Shown here: piece after piece, positions 56,201 through 61,997 of the stretch
Position numbering within the stretch: the stretch's first letter is position 1
Layout of the letters: every line of letters begins with the position of its first letter
Assembly (NCBI GenBank): GCA_963575745.1
Contig: CAUYUJ010015837.1
Location: forward strand, 1,520,040-1,584,039
DNA length: 64,000 nucleotides
Origin: Prorocentrum cordatum
Lineage: Eukaryota; Sar; Dinophyceae; Prorocentrales; Prorocentraceae
Reading direction: 5' to 3'
Made by a program: the position numbers and the translations under genes
Notes under the pieces: model-generated
Told to the model about the DNA's origin: nothing
The model's database searches: none
What the model saw: only the letters and a program-made list of their open reading frames with translations

Positions 56201-59200
56201 GTCAAGCCAACGGCGCCGCGCAGCTCCACCGTCGCCCTGGGGGGCTACAGCGCCGAGCTATCATGTCGAGGAGCGGGCGAAGAGGACATCATTGGCGAAC
56301 GCGTTTTCAGAGGAGCTCCACCCCAACAGCACGTTCCACAGGTGACGAACCGGCATTTGCTAACGGCGATCGCCAGCGCATTCTGCGAGGGGGAGAGCGC
56401 CGACAAGATCACCTACCGGAACTTGGGGGTGCAGCCGACGCAACCGTTGACGGCAGAGTTGTTCTCTGAAATCGATCATTCGTTGCGCCGCCGCTCGATA
56501 CTTGCACGCGTGGAAGAACGCTGGTTTGCAAGGGCAGCAACCCTCAGTGGTCATAAGTTTCTAACTTGCGCTTCTCTGCAGCTTGAATTTCAACGAACCT
56601 CAACGGCTGGAACACCGAAGAAGAGGAGAAATTCTGACGCTCTGGCAAACGAGCGCGCACAGGAATTCTTCACCGCGACACTATTCAATGCCGTTGCGGA
56701 CATGCCTGCGTCTCCTTTTCTGGGCGAGGCCGTGGGGCATGTTCAGCCAGCTTTCGACGCAGCAGCTGCCGTTCTTCCAAGCTGTGAAATACGACCGCGA
56801 AGACCATGGACAAGCACGTACACTCTGGGACTCACTGCCGAGAGGGCCGCCAACTGCAAGTCGGGGGATTACAAAACCGAGCTCCAGCTACACAGACTGA
56901 TACGGAAAGCCGGGAAGGAGGATCGCGCGGCTTGGTTGGATAATCCAGTCTGTTCTGGCAGTTTGGACGCGGTCAAGCAGCTGCGAAGACCTGCTCTTCG
57001 CAAGCACGTGGGAGTCAAAGAGTTGAAAGGGAATCAGTTTGACACTTCGGCCAGACCAGGCACCCTCGCAGAGTATTTCGAGGGGGTGCAACGGCGAGCC
57101 TGCGCTGCAAACGCGGCGCCCACGAACGCCGAGATGCCCGGGGCCACCTCGATGATCATCGCCGACGCGTTCTCCTTGGAAGAATTCCGGGCAGCGATAG
57201 AAAATATGAGAAATATGAAAGCAGTTGGGCCTGATGACGTCCCTGCGGAATTCTGGAATGTCATTGCTGGGGGCACGCGCGCCTGCGGAGCCTTCATGCG
57301 AGTGCGCCAAATATGCTGGGAGGCGAAGGCCATGCCATCCACGCGCAACTACAGACCGATATTATGTTTGGCCGCCTGGACAAGGCATTGGCGTCGACGT
57401 TGCACCTGGGGCTTTTAGATGGTGGATGCGAGCGGGGAGCGCGGGAATCACACTTCGATTCCAGCTCGAAGCGCGGCGCGTCAGACGCTTCGACGTTCGC
57501 GCGGAGGATGGTGGATGCAGCTCGCGTGCGCAATAAGGACGGATTCTTGTTTGTATTATCCGATTGGGCGAAAGCCTTCGACCGCCTGAAGCCCGACAGC
57601 ACGCGCATGGCCCTGGGAAGATTTGGACTACCACCGCCAACCGTTAGCATGATTCGTTGGATATACGCAGAGCGGCATTTCGCGATTATTGACCAGTGTG
57701 GGGCACCTTCGGAGAGAAAGCCATATGTAGGCACCGCTCAAGGTTGCCCCCATCAGCCCCTACCTGTTCATCGCTGTTCAGACCGCGATGCTGCACGACG
57801 ATTTGGATTTGCTCAAATTACAATTAGAACCCGACTATGTTACCACCAGGGACATTTTGTACGCAGACGACACTCTCTTGGCGTCGAAATTCCCCGGTAA
57901 TGTGCAGTTCATGCTTGAGTCCATTGTTACTGAGGGTCGCACGTCTGGCATGAAGCTGAATTGGGATACGACAGTGCAGATGAGAGTGTCGTCAACGAGC
58001 GAAGTGACGAGACCCACGGGCGAAAGCATCACATCCGTCAGGGAAGCCGTCTAGCTGGGTGGGCTAGTATCTTGCGACGGGAAGGCTGGGAGCAAGTTGT
58101 CTCGGAGGTTGTGCCGAAGAGCGACCATATTCAAGCAGCTGCTCAAATTAAGGTCTCACGCCGCCGTCGGTTGGAAGAGAACGTACAAGATGTATGCCGC
58201 ATGCGTTTTGAGCAAAGTCCTACATTCTTTTGATTCAAGATGGCTTATCAAAGCCTAGAGAGCGCGATTAGACGACTTTCGTTGCAAATGCGTACGGAAG
58301 TTATTGGGTATTCCGCCGTCGCACATCTCCAGGGTCACCAAAGCCTCCGTGTTGGACAAGGCCAGAGCGAAGCCATTTTCTGTCATGCTAAGTGAGAGGC
58401 AAATGGCACTGCACACCAAGATCGCGAATGGAGGTGGTTCTTCTGTCGCGAAATCAATATTCTGTAACGACGACGGCTCTCCCAGACAATGGGCTTCCTT
58501 CAGGAAGCGCGGGCGGCCGCGGCAGCGATGGGCCACCTCTGCGTACGAGATGTTGCAGCTTTGAGTAGTATCCTCCCCTCTTTCCTCTTCCTGCACCTGT
58601 TCCCTTTCCTCCCTCCCGCCGCGACTCGTCTTCTTTTCGCGCCTCTAAGGCATTGTTGTGATTATTTGCCTGCCTCGATTTCAGCTGAATAGGCGCATTC
58701 TGTCGTAACCGCCCCGCCTTGTGGAAATGCAGCCGAAGTATCGCAATCGTGTCTTCCGCGAGCAGGCCCTGTCGCAACGGCGCGTTCTTGGGAAATGCGG
58801 CCGGATTTTCGCAACCCCGGTTCTCAGCCGAGGCCCCGCCACACATTTACCGTTTCAATGGCGTGCCGCATTCTCGCATTTGTTATGATTTACCCGAGGA
58901 TTTGCCATTCGTGCACTCTTCTGCCCACGCGTCCTGCCAGATGCATGGTTCAGTGATGGTGGTGGTGGTGGTGGTGAAGCTCTCTTGCCGCCCCTTCGAA
59001 GGGGGGACGCATGCGAACACCGCCACCGGGGCTTTTCGGTGTAGCCCCCATGTGGAGCCGCGAAACGTGAAAGAAGTTCACCGACATGGACATGCGGAGG
59101 GCAGATGCAAGGATGGGAGGAGGAAAGGGGGGGTGGCGGGTGGGAAGGAGACGCGGGGCGGTGGTTCTTCAAAACGAGGACCCAACACCGCAGGATGGTC

Positions 59201-61997
59201 GGGAAATCGCGATTTTGGCGAAGGGTTCGCACCACATGCGAATGCGAGTGCCGCAGGGCATGTGGGACGACGGAGGGGCATGTCCCTACGGGGCCACGGA
59301 ACGTATAAGGGGTGTACCGACAGTAGTGCGTGGCCGCCATCCTGACGTTACTGCCGGGGCCACCGGTGGAGCTCCCCGTTGGGCCACGAAGCGTGTCAAG
59401 GGTGTGCCGAAAACGGCGCGGGGCCGCCATGCAGACCTTACCGCTGTGGCAGTCGGTGGTGCATCCTGTGATAGTGTGCAGAAAGGGCGCGGGGCCGCCA
59501 TGCGGGCCTTGCCATTGGGGCCTTCGGTGGAGCTCCTTATGGTGCCACGAAGCGCGTGAGGCGTATGCTGAAATGGGAATGCGGAGAGTAAGGGATAGGG
59601 ATGGAAGGAGGGGGAGAGAGGTGAGGGTAGGCGGGATGGGAGACGCGGGGACGCTGTCTCTTCAAAACGAGGGCCCAAAAACACAGGACGCTTGGGATTT
59701 ACGAGGCGCATGCGCGCGCCGCCGCGCGCAAGTCAAAATCAGTCAAAACCGATGTTGGCAACCCAAGACATTGCGAGTTAAATCTATCGACAACAGTGTG
59801 TCCTCCGACACAGAAGTCAACATAACTCTGCCCGCGCGCACTCGTTGAAACTCTGTTTGTGCAAGACATCGCTGTTTGTAGCCATTCAGTCGAATCAGAC
59901 AATGCGGGCCGCTGGCGCGCGCATTTCGAATACGATCAACGACCGTCGCGCGTCGACCCAACTCGTCAACGTGTTCCATGCGGGCCACTCGCGCGGCCGC
60001 CACGCGCGCACGCCGAAATCGATCCAACATCGGCGGTGTTTCGTAGGAATGCCAGCACGGGTGCCCAAAACCATACGAAACCACAACGGTTTGTAGTAAG
60101 AACATGTCAGGGTGTTTGAGTTTCTGCGAGCGCGCACTTGACATTCTCATCGGTACCATCGCGATCATCATCGTCAGCATCGCCATCGCCAGCACCATCA
60201 GTATCAACATCGTCAGGATCCTCGCCGCCGCCGACATCGTCGACGTCGTCTCCTGTGCCGAAGTGTTCCTCGAGGGCACCTCATCACCATCATCCCCCCA
60301 GCACCACCGTCATTATCATCATCAGCATCATCATCACCATCAGCATCATCAGCATCAGCATCAGCATTATCTTCATCGTCATCAGAATCATCATCAGCAC
60401 CATCAGCATCACCATCATCAGCATCATCATCAGCATCATCGTCATCAACATCAGGATCATTATCATCATCAACATCATCATATCATCATCATCGCCAGCG
60501 TCAGTGTTGCCACCGCCATTACTATCACCATCAGTGTCATCACGAGCACCACCGTTGCAGTCAACACCGTATCGTCCCCGGCCCGCCTCCACCATCATCA
60601 CCATCGGTACCAGCGTCATCACCATTGTCATCGCCATCGCGTTGACTGCGCGATCGTCACCATCGCCGCCACCATTTCGGAACCTGCATGACGAACTTGT
60701 CTGCGCGGTTGAGTTCCAGGCGCTCGCGCGTTCGCTGAGGTCATAGCGGCATGAGATTTGGCGACAGTTTCGGGTGGAAGGGTGTGATGTTTGCACAGGC
60801 AGTGGAATTCATCGCTGTCCAAATGATGTCTGAAGGAGTCTTTCATCATCGATGAAGGGTTGATGAATAGTCTCTTCAGGATACACTGAACATCTCTAGG
60901 ATAGCTGAAGGATCTCATAAAGATATCTCAGTAAACTCGTCGGGATATCGGGTGGACCTCTAAGTGATGCTCGTTGGAAGGTCCTTGCGGGTAGCTAGAT
61001 TAGTGTTTGTTTGTTGGTTGGGATTGGTACCAAAAGTAGTTGGGAGTTTTGCGCAATGGTTTGGATACGCACGACTGGGTTCTATTCTATGCTTCCTCCG
61101 TGGGCACTCCCCCGCGGCACCATCTGGAGGAGTGGGATCAAACAGAAGTGGTTTTCATCGATTCGATTACGACCTGGGCCGATTTACCTTGGACTGGCGA
61201 GCTTGGGCAGCCCCCGTTGGCCACAGGCCAGGGGGGAAAAACTTCGAATAGAAAAGCATCTCCTGGGACCAACCGGGACGACCACCCCAGACCGCCCCCT
61301 CACACCCGCCGAGACAGGGTTCGAGGCAAGCGCACAATCAGATCCCGTTGATGTATTTGAATGCGAGCGCGGATATGTTTGGAGCGCTCCGCATTCCGTT
61401 ATTTCTTTCCTCGGAGGTCCCTCCCTGTCCATCCCCTCGACCTCCAAATGCCTCGCATCCCTTGCCCTCAACGTCCACCACCACTCCCCGAGGGTTCAGA
61501 AGTACATGCGATACCTGGGCATCGATGTGCCTGACGTGAACACATTTTTCAACATGCTCGGGGGCGTGGACGCGCACGGGAACGTGAAAATCGACAGATG
61601 CGTCGAGAGTTGCATGCGATTGAGGGGTGAGGCCAAGAGCATCCAACTGAATCAGCTGCTGTACGAGGTGAAAAGCCTGGACTTGCAGGGTGTGTACTCG
61701 CAGGTCTCTGCGATGAGGCACGACCTCAGCGTCGTCATGGGCTTCTTCGAGGGCCTGAGCGCTGCCGCTCCCGGTGCCGAGGAGAGCGCGACGCCTGGCG
61801 AGAACGCCGGGCGGGCAAAGCCGATAGCCGCTTTCCTCGCGGCTGCGGATGCCGGCATTGCTGCCGCGGTGCCACCGGACACGGCGACTCCGCCAACGAG
61901 CCCCGGCTCGGCGCCCGCCCCGCGGAGGAACGGCCAGATGAGGTTCTGTGGTAGGCCGACGGCCGCGAGCCACAGTTGCCTGCCACTGCTGCCGTGA
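30814..61997 (+). CDS. Single-domain voltage-gated cation channel with EF-hand tail (five exons)
   Basis: Joined exons 30,814-31,404, 50,658-51,021, 52,350-52,435, 52,539-52,633 and 61,493-61,997 give 1,641 nt, 546 residues plus stop, with no internal stop. Approximate segments: S1 86-103 (FELLFSFVIILNAIYMA), S2 119-141, S3 154-172, S4 187-209, S5 218-245, pore 268-290 with TIFGGDDW, S6 300-325 ending IFVENALKLA. An EF-hand loop at 359-370 (DADNDGSISKAE, all ligand positions canonical) and a degenerate EF-hand near 398-415 follow, then a conserved CMRLRGEAKSIQLNQLLYEV region and an Ala/Pro-rich tail. The likely role is a plasma or internal membrane cation channel gated by voltage and tuned by Ca2+; acidic pore residues favour Ca2+/Na+ over K+ (inference). 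The start Met at 30,814 sits in GCCATGG but the true 5' end is uncertain. Four such subunits would be needed per pore. Confidence 0.85.
31785..32266. repeat. TTAGC/CATAG pentamer array between 10-bp inverted repeats
   Basis: (TTAGC)n and (CATAG)n cover about 31,910-32,225. CCCTACCTAG at 31,785-31,794 and CTAGGTAGGG at 32,257-32,266 form a perfect 10-bp inverted pair around it. Confidence 0.75.
32290..33110 (+). repeat. Dispersed 0.5-0.8 kb repeat, copy 1
   Basis: Shares in order with copies at 34,885-35,455 and 36,560-37,090: CTGCCACGTG; a GGATGG..GGAGAAGGATGGA purine tract; GACGGGCAGATCGGGCGGGC; GCGGGTTGCTAAAGCGTG; and GAGAGCGCGATTCTGGAA / AATTGTGAGGAA units. Non-coding. Confidence 0.8.
33111..33299. 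other. Spacer before the 90-bp satellite
   Basis: Two T8 runs and a CCTTCCTTCC stretch. Near 33,245-33,260 is AAGAGACAGCGCCCCGCG, whose complement recurs next to the inverted satellite copy near 59,650. Confidence 0.5.
33300..34790. repeat. 90-bp satellite, about 16 copies
   Basis: Unit: CACACCCCTCACACGCTTCG, TGGCCCCATAGGGAGCTCC, ACCGAAGGCCCCAGTGGCTG and CGTTGGCATGGCGGCGCCGC plus ACCCATTTCGG. GCATGGCGGC starts at 33,541, 33,631, 33,721 and 33,811, an exact 90-bp period. Two copies (near 33,390 and 34,600) are shortened. Because 90 is 30 codons and the unit lacks stops in several frames, long 30-residue repeat frames appear on both strands. I do not count them as genes. Confidence 0.95.
34885..35455 (+). 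repeat. Dispersed 0.5-0.8 kb repeat, copy 2
   Basis: Same block order as copy 1, with a (GA)n run at about 35,049-35,072 and GAGAGCGTGAGTCCTGAGTG / GAAAGCGCGATTTTGGAATG units at the end. Confidence 0.8.
35456..35779. other. Unassigned intron sequence
   Basis: No repeat or gene recognised. Confidence 0.4.
35780..36240 (+). repeat. CCTCTTGGGG minisatellite, locus 3
   Basis: Many imperfect units such as GCCTCTTGGGCCGTCTTGGAG and TTTGGGGGCCTCTTGG. A short interruption lies at 35,990-36,050. Confidence 0.8.
36560..37090 (+). repeat. Dispersed 0.5-0.8 kb repeat, copy 3
   Basis: CGTCGATACCCGCCCTCTTC, CTGCCACGTG, GGGAGAGTGATGGAGGA, CGGGCGGGCGGGCCC and CACGCGAGAGCGCGATTCCT occur in the same order as in copies 1 and 2. 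Confidence 0.75.
37250..37510. repeat. GAC/GACGGC microsatellite
   Basis: (GACGGC)n with GACAGC interruptions. Frames across it encode Arg- or Thr-rich artefacts. Confidence 0.95.
37540..39420. repeat. GGGAGGCCAGG minisatellite with CGACGA runs
   Basis: GGGAGGCCAGGG and GAGGCCAGGGCAG units alternate with GCCACGACGACACGACGACG stretches, including a pure (ACG)n at 38,210-38,290. About 250 bp of AT-rich unique sequence lies at 37,830-38,075. The same repeat reappears at 49,464-49,540 beyond the copia element, which therefore inserted into it. Confidence 0.85.
39725..40353 (-). pseudogene. Copia RNase H
   Basis: Segments in two frames: AKRVAHSTSMGETNCGLAVV, HLTDCKDMFELVTGLQGVPQ and LAVMALREEKLSGRIAKV (40,320-39,895), then HIHTDVMIADALTKPGVF and PRLMLMLTTG (39,916-39,725). 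These are the S..E.N, TD.KD.FE and T..M.AD.LTK signatures of Ty1/copia RNase H. It directly follows the RT and needs two frameshifts to read. Confidence 0.7.
40354..41121 (-). pseudogene. Copia reverse transcriptase, C-terminal part
   Basis: One frame holds LLKPMYGLVDAPHLWQVALS (the LKxxYGLxDAP..W motif) and AALSIHMDDLLVAARARIQS (catalytic MDD in place of the usual VDD). HNGAQYTRLANGTTLLQQ and MLFLCQCNIHITTEVTQLQG, the copia-specific region after the active site, follow. The frame ends DANHTTNTSVYPQ at a stop, where the RNase H domain should begin. Confidence 0.75.
41158..41975 (-). pseudogene. Copia reverse transcriptase, N-terminal part
   Basis: Three frames are needed. 41,975-41,583 gives an acidic linker. 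41,670-41,434 gives EEDILTHWKMVEEADLKELA and ITNIIDAVWVR (E..ELK.., ..D.RWV). 41,400-41,158 gives VKSRLCGRGFLDKQKHRIQR, SRTASRLSQTLIVSTAQ and LESWNISTAFLQGL. Motif A usually reads SWDISTAFLQG; here Asp is Asn, which would abolish polymerase activity. Confidence 0.65.
42312..44699 (-). pseudogene. Copia integrase
   Basis: A 795-residue open frame, the longest intact part of the element. It has an HHCC-like zinc region (RFWHAPVPDMIVFLKSAE through TQACSICIDHARP) and then a DDE core: VRLDLFFMWDKTWVLRVDEL (first Asp), LMQIMILDQEGGLVSELA (second Asp) and HTMTGLVERWIQLIRL (Glu). C-terminal PGDNVDVYRIPERKDQSGWR and RYLRRRVANF follow, then a Pro/Gln-rich linker to the RT. Key residues are present. Listed as a pseudogene because the polyprotein around it is broken; the upstream frame at 44,700-45,330 is low-complexity and shifted. 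Confidence 0.8.
44700..45330 (-). other. Low-complexity linker between copia modules
   Basis: Gln/His/Arg-rich or Glu/Ala-rich depending on the frame. Probably an originally acidic disordered linker now out of frame. No motif seen. Confidence 0.4.
45383..45975 (-). pseudogene. Methyltransferase-like module of the copia element
   Basis: On - the frame reads VVTPENYTRWLKHMDITHVD, MHE, a TGA stop (45,806-45,808), then MSGSGRLSHRAYTQGLLVGF, AIDYRNGWDMANTRHQ and VTFWSPTCTPWSIASRHKD. SGSGRLS in this place resembles a Rossmann-fold motif I, and the Pro-Thr-Cys of SPTCTPWS stands where cytosine-5 methyltransferases have Pro-Cys. As I recall, dinoflagellate copia elements often carry such a module between protease and integrase, and cytosine methyltransferase capture by retrotransposons has been reported. 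The stop inside the Gly loop shows decay. Function is inferred from motifs only. Confidence 0.5.
46330..47322 (-). pseudogene. Copia aspartic protease
   Basis: A 330-residue frame. GLIIDPGAAKGLGGTETL is the active-site loop, with DPGA where most retropepsins have DTGA or DSGA; I recall DPGA as common in the dinoflagellate family, so it need not be a mutation. Downstream are TDMLGGTGSRCPLLMPLES, NKDGVLIINSLEGLGNKL and ALYTESGHYILPVDD. It lies between the zinc knuckle and the methyltransferase-like module. The frame itself is intact. Confidence 0.65.
47356..47880 (-). pseudogene. Copia gag C-terminus with CCHC zinc knuckle
   Basis: CSVCGSKWHRNSDCP near 47,865-47,820 fits C-x2-C-x4-H-x4-C. A TAA follows in the same frame near 47,775; the frame continues GHGSGQKQGGHGFASVVGSK to an end at 47,356. 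The basic linker GKGKSKSRGKGRGRSKGRG just upstream is in another frame (48,133-47,855). Confidence 0.65.
48036..48974 (-). pseudogene. Copia gag
   Basis: A 312-residue frame, mostly helical: FPGWKPFDDSYPFKAYMQRL, LMQKLTEAFEAHDQDKQGDF, LDRFLDTRRSNQTLQEYL and HMLFKWSGLPTRRIADIKLH. A long acidic tail ends at YRFGGNYRRRQRQE. This is the capsid-like region of a copia gag polyprotein. The frame is intact, but the basic and zinc-knuckle parts are shifted relative to it. Confidence 0.65.
48975..49413 (-). other. 5' leader of the copia element
   Basis: An open frame (49,399-48,872) is basic and shows no domain. No primer binding site or LTR end could be identified by eye. Confidence 0.35.
49414..49437 (-). 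ncRNA. U2 snRNA fragment (24 bases)
   Basis: The - strand reads TTGGCTAAGATCAAGTGTAG then TATC, identical to the conserved region of U2 snRNA that includes and follows the branch-site recognition segment. The 5' stem I of U2 and everything after it are absent, so it is a fragment, not a gene. It lies 13 bp inside the right-hand 13-bp direct repeat of the copia insertion. Confidence 0.75.
49464..49750. repeat. GGGAGGCCAGG remnant, then CCAAGACATCCC/AGCACGC repeats
   Basis: The first 70 bp resume the minisatellite broken by the copia insertion. After 49,530, degenerate units such as TCCAAGACACTCCCCGGCGCA and TCCCAAGACATCCCCAAGAC follow. Confidence 0.7.
49860..50470 (+). repeat. ATCGAGCGGGAGCGTTGTT degenerate repeat
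   Basis: About nine imperfect units of 60-75 bp centred on ATATCGAGCGGGAGCGTTGTT and GCGGCGACGAGCAAAAGC. Related in wording to the GAGAGCGCG blocks at 33.0, 35.3 and 37.0 kb. Confidence 0.7.
50658..51021 (+). CDS. Channel exon 2: rest of S4, S5, pore and S6
   Basis: Starts VLRMLRVIRTLKEL, continuing the S4 of exon 1 in register (Arg/Lys every third residue). S5 is SLFWSLMMMSVIFYMFSLVF. The pore loop MLTLFKTIFGGDDWSTFYD carries two Asp next to the Gly pair. S6 is LIGQILFVTFVAFAQIAL. It ends in phase 1 before GCTGCC (GC donor). S6 is short by about one residue against the usual ..FNxxTGIFV pattern, so the exact donor could differ by a few bases. Confidence 0.85.
51170..51725 (+). repeat. CCTCTTGGGG minisatellite, locus 4
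   Basis: Dense imperfect units: GGGGCCTCTTGGGGCGCCTTG, GGCCTCTTGGAGGCCTCTTGG, then GCCGTCTTGGGAACCTCTTGA. Confidence 0.85.
52056..52190 (+). repeat. SINE-like 130-bp repeat, copy 3
   Basis: GCTTGGCTCGAACGTGTGCA, TTTTTCCTCGGCGAGGATAA and the end GGAATGGACGTCCGAGTGATGG, as in the copies at 29,161 and 30,108. Confidence 0.7.
52350..52435 (+). CDS. Channel exon 3: end of S6 and cytosolic helix
   Basis: After the split Ser codon it encodes IFVENALKLAEPHYYDKAND and HSRMVHEQ, the charged helix that leaves the gate. It ends in phase 0 before GCTGCG (GC donor). IFVENA is the usual post-S6 signature of cation channels. Confidence 0.85.
52436..52538 (+). other. Channel intron 3 (103 bp)
   Basis: The donor is ACAG|GCTGCG and the acceptor GCGCAG|GCGATT. 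CAGGC is duplicated at both junctions. Confidence 0.8.
52539..52633 (+). CDS. Channel exon 4: canonical EF-hand
   Basis: AIALKDMLTHF, DADNDGSISKAE, FFEMITDP. Loop positions 1, 3, 5 (Asp), 6 (Gly), 8 (Ile) and 12 (Glu) are all canonical for Ca2+ binding. It ends in phase 2 within an Arg codon before GAGAGC, a GA donor. Confidence 0.85.
52685..52853. mobile_element. Foldback element with 40-bp inverted ends
   Basis: The left end ACGTAAGAGTGACCCT..GGAGTGACCTTTGGTGTG matches the complement of the right end, ACGCAAGAGTGACCCT..AGAGTGACCTTAGGTGTG. It is 169 bp and non-coding, and starts 51 bp after exon 4. Confidence 0.75.
52854..53339. other. Unassigned intron sequence
   Basis: Open frames but no domain or repeat recognised. 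Confidence 0.35.
53340..53630. repeat. Degenerate CAGACTCGGACT repeat
   Basis: Recurring GACTCGGACC, GAACTCGGTTCG, CCAGACTCAGA and TGACTCAGACC words make a low-complexity tract. Not a gene. Confidence 0.5.
53631..54159. other. Spacer with CCTCTTGGGG traces
   Basis: 53,810-53,900 and 54,030-54,060 carry TTCTTGGGATTCTCTTGGGG-type words. 54,055-54,115 holds TTACATTCCTTACG short repeats. Confidence 0.5.
54599..55054 (+). pseudogene. LINE ORF1-like segment
   Basis: DTATQNKLQQLERDLQQLKQ (short coiled coil) leads into NFAGFDMFNTAAARIKDKFS, then GGSTTVLHAGFATRLGRDTA and NIAWASPDRHPLERAARNCC, and stops after HHKCIK. The layout of coiled coil, small alpha/beta domain and W-S-P-x-R..ER motif resembles what I recall of dinoflagellate LINE ORF1 proteins that bind RNA. 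The identification is tentative. Upstream frames (54,166-54,597) also look protein-like but are shifted. Confidence 0.4.
55055..55804 (+). other. LINE ORF1 to endonuclease spacer
   Basis: Short frames such as 55,365-55,697 have no recognised domain. Confidence 0.35.
55805..56340 (+). pseudogene. LINE endonuclease (EEP family)
   Basis: MRLGTWNVEGTRGNSVIKL (the N of the first motif), VDLVCTQEAQLHGAGYF (the catalytic E in QE) and RSDAGVGFVMSPRAR then LTPISAYAPRSGRG run to 56,167. The frame then shifts, and VALGGYSAELSCRGAGEEDI occupies the place of the usual GDFNAxL motif, giving GGYSAEL. The catalytic Asp and Asn are therefore missing, and the domain cannot nick DNA. Confidence 0.7.
56341..58054 (+). 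pseudogene. LINE reverse transcriptase
   Basis: Frame 1 (to 57,418): FSLEEFRAAIENMRNMKAVG, PDDVPAEFWNVIAG and STRNYRPI. Frame 2 (57,313 on): RLDKALASTLHLGLLDGGCE, GFLFVLSDWAKAFDRLKPDS (motif A, Asp in SDWAKAFD) and PYVGTAQGCP. Frame 3 (from about 57,745): ISPYLFIAVQTAMLHDDLDL (the rest of motif B) and ILYADDTLLASKFPGNVQF (motif C, YADD). Catalytic residues are intact, but two frameshifts separate the pieces. Confidence 0.8.
58055..58564 (+). pseudogene. LINE C-terminal region
   Basis: LGGLVSCDGKAGSKLSRRLC, AACVLSKVLHSFDSRWLIKA, then LLGIPPSHISRVTKASVLDK, LSERQMALHTKIANGGG and SPRQWASFRKRGRPRQRWA, ending at TGA 58,562-58,564. This block of conserved motifs after the RT is typical of the family as I recall it. 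It follows the RT after stops and frame changes. Confidence 0.65.
58565..58985. other. Unassigned intron sequence
   Basis: Pyrimidine-rich 58,570-58,620; a (GGT)n run at 58,957-58,975. No gene. Confidence 0.45.
58990..59710 (-). repeat. Inverted, degenerate 90-bp satellite in two composite copies
   Basis: Complement of the satellite at 33,300-34,790: GGCCACGAAGCGTGTCAAGG, GTGTGCCG, GGCGCGGGGCCGCCATGC and GGCCTTCGGTGGAGCTCC. Each part is followed by a purine tract and CGCGGGGACGCTGTCTCTTC / AAAACGAGGGCCCAA (59,105-59,220 and 59,585-59,700). The same flank, in complement, precedes the satellite at 33,240-33,260. Confidence 0.75.
59700..60790 (+). repeat. Isolated copy of the 1-kb array unit
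   Basis: GCATGCGCGCGCCGCCGCGC, GATCAACGACCGTCGCGC, the CATCGGTACCATCGCGATC ATC-rich block, and the terminal AGTTTCGGGTGGAAGGGTG with TGTTTGCACAGGCAGTGG parallel the units at 1.5-8.0 kb. Confidence 0.65.
60285..60495. repeat. CAT/CAG trinucleotide microsatellite
   Basis: (CATCAG)n and (CATCAT)n in the position where the unit at 2.8-3.9 kb carries (GTC)n. Confidence 0.9.
60791..61492. other. Unassigned end of channel intron 4
   Basis: An open frame in phase with exon 5 extends back to 61,011, but upstream of 61,493 it shows no channel-like or conserved sequence. Confidence 0.4.
61493..61997 (+). CDS. Channel exon 5: second EF-hand, conserved tail and stop
   Basis: The first base completes the Arg codon of exon 4, giving TDPRVQKYMRYLGIDVPD. 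Then VNTFFNMLGGVDAHGNVKID is a degenerate EF-hand that lacks the first acidic ligands. CVESCMRLRGEAKSIQLNQL and LYEVKSLDLQGVYSQVSAMR (helical, possibly coiled-coil) follow. A low-complexity Ala/Pro tail ends LPLLP at TGA 61,995-61,997. A splice within the tail cannot be excluded. Confidence 0.8.

Larger units (their letters stand above)
54160..58564 (+). mobile_element. LINE retrotransposon, nearly full length, decayed
   Basis: In order on +: an ORF1-like segment (54,599-55,054), an apurinic-type endonuclease (55,805-56,340), a reverse transcriptase (56,340-58,054) and a conserved C-terminal region (58,060-58,564). Several frameshifts and one or more stops divide it. It is of a different type from the LINE fragment at 23,640-24,945, whose C-terminal region carries another set of motifs. 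No poly(A) or clear 3' terminal repeat is seen. It lies in intron 4 in the same orientation as the channel gene. Confidence 0.8.
52634..61492 (+). other. Channel intron 4 (8,859 bp)
   Basis: The donor is CCCAG|GAGAGC and the acceptor CCCCGAG|GGTTCAG. It contains a foldback element, a LINE in sense orientation, the inverted 90-bp satellite and one 1-kb array unit. Confidence 0.75.

Noticed and set aside
61011-61492. Upstream extension of channel exon 5
   Set aside because: The frame is open but the sequence before 61,493 is unlike any channel tail, and the join at 61,493 restores DPRVQKYMRYLG exactly.
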